A DNA stretch of 64,000 nt from Chryseobacterium sp. GTDB lineage: Bacteria > Bacteroidota > Bacteroidia > Flavobacteriales > Weeksellaceae. Each line of letters starts with the position of its first letter. Position 1 is the first letter of the stretch. The stretch covers positions 1 to 64,000 of the forward strand of contig JAITUA010000015.1 of assembly GCA_031286615.1 (NCBI GenBank), written 5' to 3'. The notes below the pieces were generated by a model. That model saw only the letters and a program-made list of their open reading frames with translations, ran no database searches and had not been told where the DNA came from. Position numbers and translations under genes: made by a program. Of this stretch, positions 63,331 through 64,000 are shown one piece after another.

Positions 63331-64000
63331 ATGGTAAATTTCAGAAAATATATTTCAAGTGCGGCGGTGTTGGCTTCTGGTCTTTTCCTGGCTCAATCTA
63401 CCGTTTCTACCGTTCTTTATTCTCAGAATTATGACAGTCAGAAAAGCAGTTTAAACCTGCCTTCACCCGTTAGTACGATGGTGGAGAAAACTGTTTTGTC
63501 AGCAAAAGAACTTGTAGATATTAATGTGAACACAATGATGGCGGATCCTGTGCTGAAAAATGCAAGCTGGGGATTCGTAGTGTACGATCCGAAAACGAAG
63601 AAAGTAATCTCTTCGTACAATGAAAATACTCCCTTAGTACCTGCTTCTACTACAAAGCTGCTTACAACGGAAACGGCATTAAACCTAATGGGTGAAAACT
63701 ACCGTTGGATGACTCAGCTGGAGTATTCAGGAACTATAGATGAAAATGGAGTTTTGAATGGAAATCTTTATGTCATAGGAAGCGGTGATCCTTCTTTGGG
63801 AACAAACAAAGCAGGCGCATCATCTTATAGAGATATTATTTCAGATTTCGTAGGTGGGGTTTCAAGAGAGGGAATTAAAAAGGTAAATGGTGATATTATC
63901 ATTCAGACAGCGCTTTTCAAAGGCAATATTTCAGTGCTTCCGGAAAATGTTGTATGGTTGGAAAACAATAATTATTATCTGCCTGCAGGAAGTACCCGTG
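63331..64000 (+). CDS. dacB: D-Ala-D-Ala carboxypeptidase/endopeptidase, PBP4 type (3' truncated by window)
   Basis: The frame starts at 63331 with a signal peptide ('SSAAVLASGLFLAQSTVS') and stays open to the end of the window (223 codons). 'WGFVVYDPKTKKVISSYNEN' precedes the active-site tetrad in 'LVPASTTKLLTTETAL' (Ser106, Lys109). Then 'LYVIGSGDPSLGTN' and 'GDIIIQTALFKGNI' are typical of peptidase S13, the class C low-molecular-mass penicillin-binding proteins. It would trim or cut peptidoglycan cross-links in the periplasm. The SxN and KTG boxes lie beyond the window. Confidence 0.9.
   Translation, partial: MVNFRKYISSAAVLASGLFLAQSTVSTVLYSQNYDSQKSSLNLPSPVSTMVEKTVLSAKELVDINVNTMMADPVLKNASWGFVVYDPKTKKVISSYNENTPLVPASTTKLLTTETALNLMGENYRWMTQLEYSGTIDENGVLNGNLYVIGSGDPSLGTNKAGASSYRDIISDFVGGVSREGIKKVNGDIIIQTALFKGNISVLPENVVWLENNNYYLPAGSTR

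Overview
The window is low-GC chromosomal DNA from a member of the Flavobacteriia (phylum Bacteroidota), most like Chryseobacterium or a close relative in the Weeksellaceae. The grounds are: several secreted proteins ending in type IX secretion (T9SS) sorting domains, promoters of the TAnnTTTG type (before rpsA and rplS), a Bacteroidota-type ribosomal protein S1, DUF6443/Rhs proteins that carry Sec signals instead of T6SS adaptors, and dispersed palindromic repeats. No rRNA, tRNA, complete insertion sequence, prophage or CRISPR array was recognised.

Bases 1-14,700 hold the most notable locus, a polymorphic-toxin system of YD/Rhs-repeat type. A three-gene operon (a T9SS-sorted surface protein, a 1019-aa secreted YD protein and a 1169-aa DUF6443/Rhs protein) is followed by four further toxin tips. 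Each tip is preceded by a copy of the last ~235-280 bp of the Rhs core. Each is followed by one small gene encoding an exported protein or lipoprotein, and by a hairpin. None of the four has a convincing start of its own. All five tips, the expressed one included, carry zinc-peptidase motifs: three HExxH zincins (one resembling peptidase M91/NleD) and two JAMM/JAB-like domains. Two of the four silent tips are frame-disrupted. The array reads as a recombination reservoir for switching the toxin, with each putative immunity protein placed in the envelope.

Bases 14,700-35,900 are mostly core or ordinary accessory genes: a degenerate ~21-bp palindromic tandem array, a MerR and an AraC regulator, ccoG, a SMP-30-like lipoprotein, a DbpA-like helicase, rpsA, a secreted M36 metallopeptidase, an EamA transporter, an alpha/beta hydrolase, a divergent MFS/AraC pair, rplS, a secreted metallophosphoesterase and a YwqK/MORN-like repeat protein.

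Bases 36,000-41,600 carry the two subunits of a succinyl-CoA:3-oxoacid CoA-transferase, unusually split by an ABC exporter on the opposite strand, then four tandem copies of a ~290-bp noncoding repeat and a DUF4197 gene.

Bases 41,800-64,000 hold a GH20 hexosaminidase, a sulfur module (Crp/Fnr regulator, TauE/SafE exporter, persulfide dioxygenase-rhodanese fusion, two YeeE/YedE halves) with an exact 23-bp element repeated before two of its genes, a DUF3302-HlyD-TolC operon, a second Crp/Fnr regulator, glycosylasparaginase, cutC, a GH2 beta-mannosidase, a parDE pair with a frameshifted parE, an Old Yellow Enzyme, an AEC transporter, priA and the start of a PBP4-type carboxypeptidase that runs off the end. 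The three glycosidase/amidase genes would fit breakdown of N-glycans, a known habit of this group.
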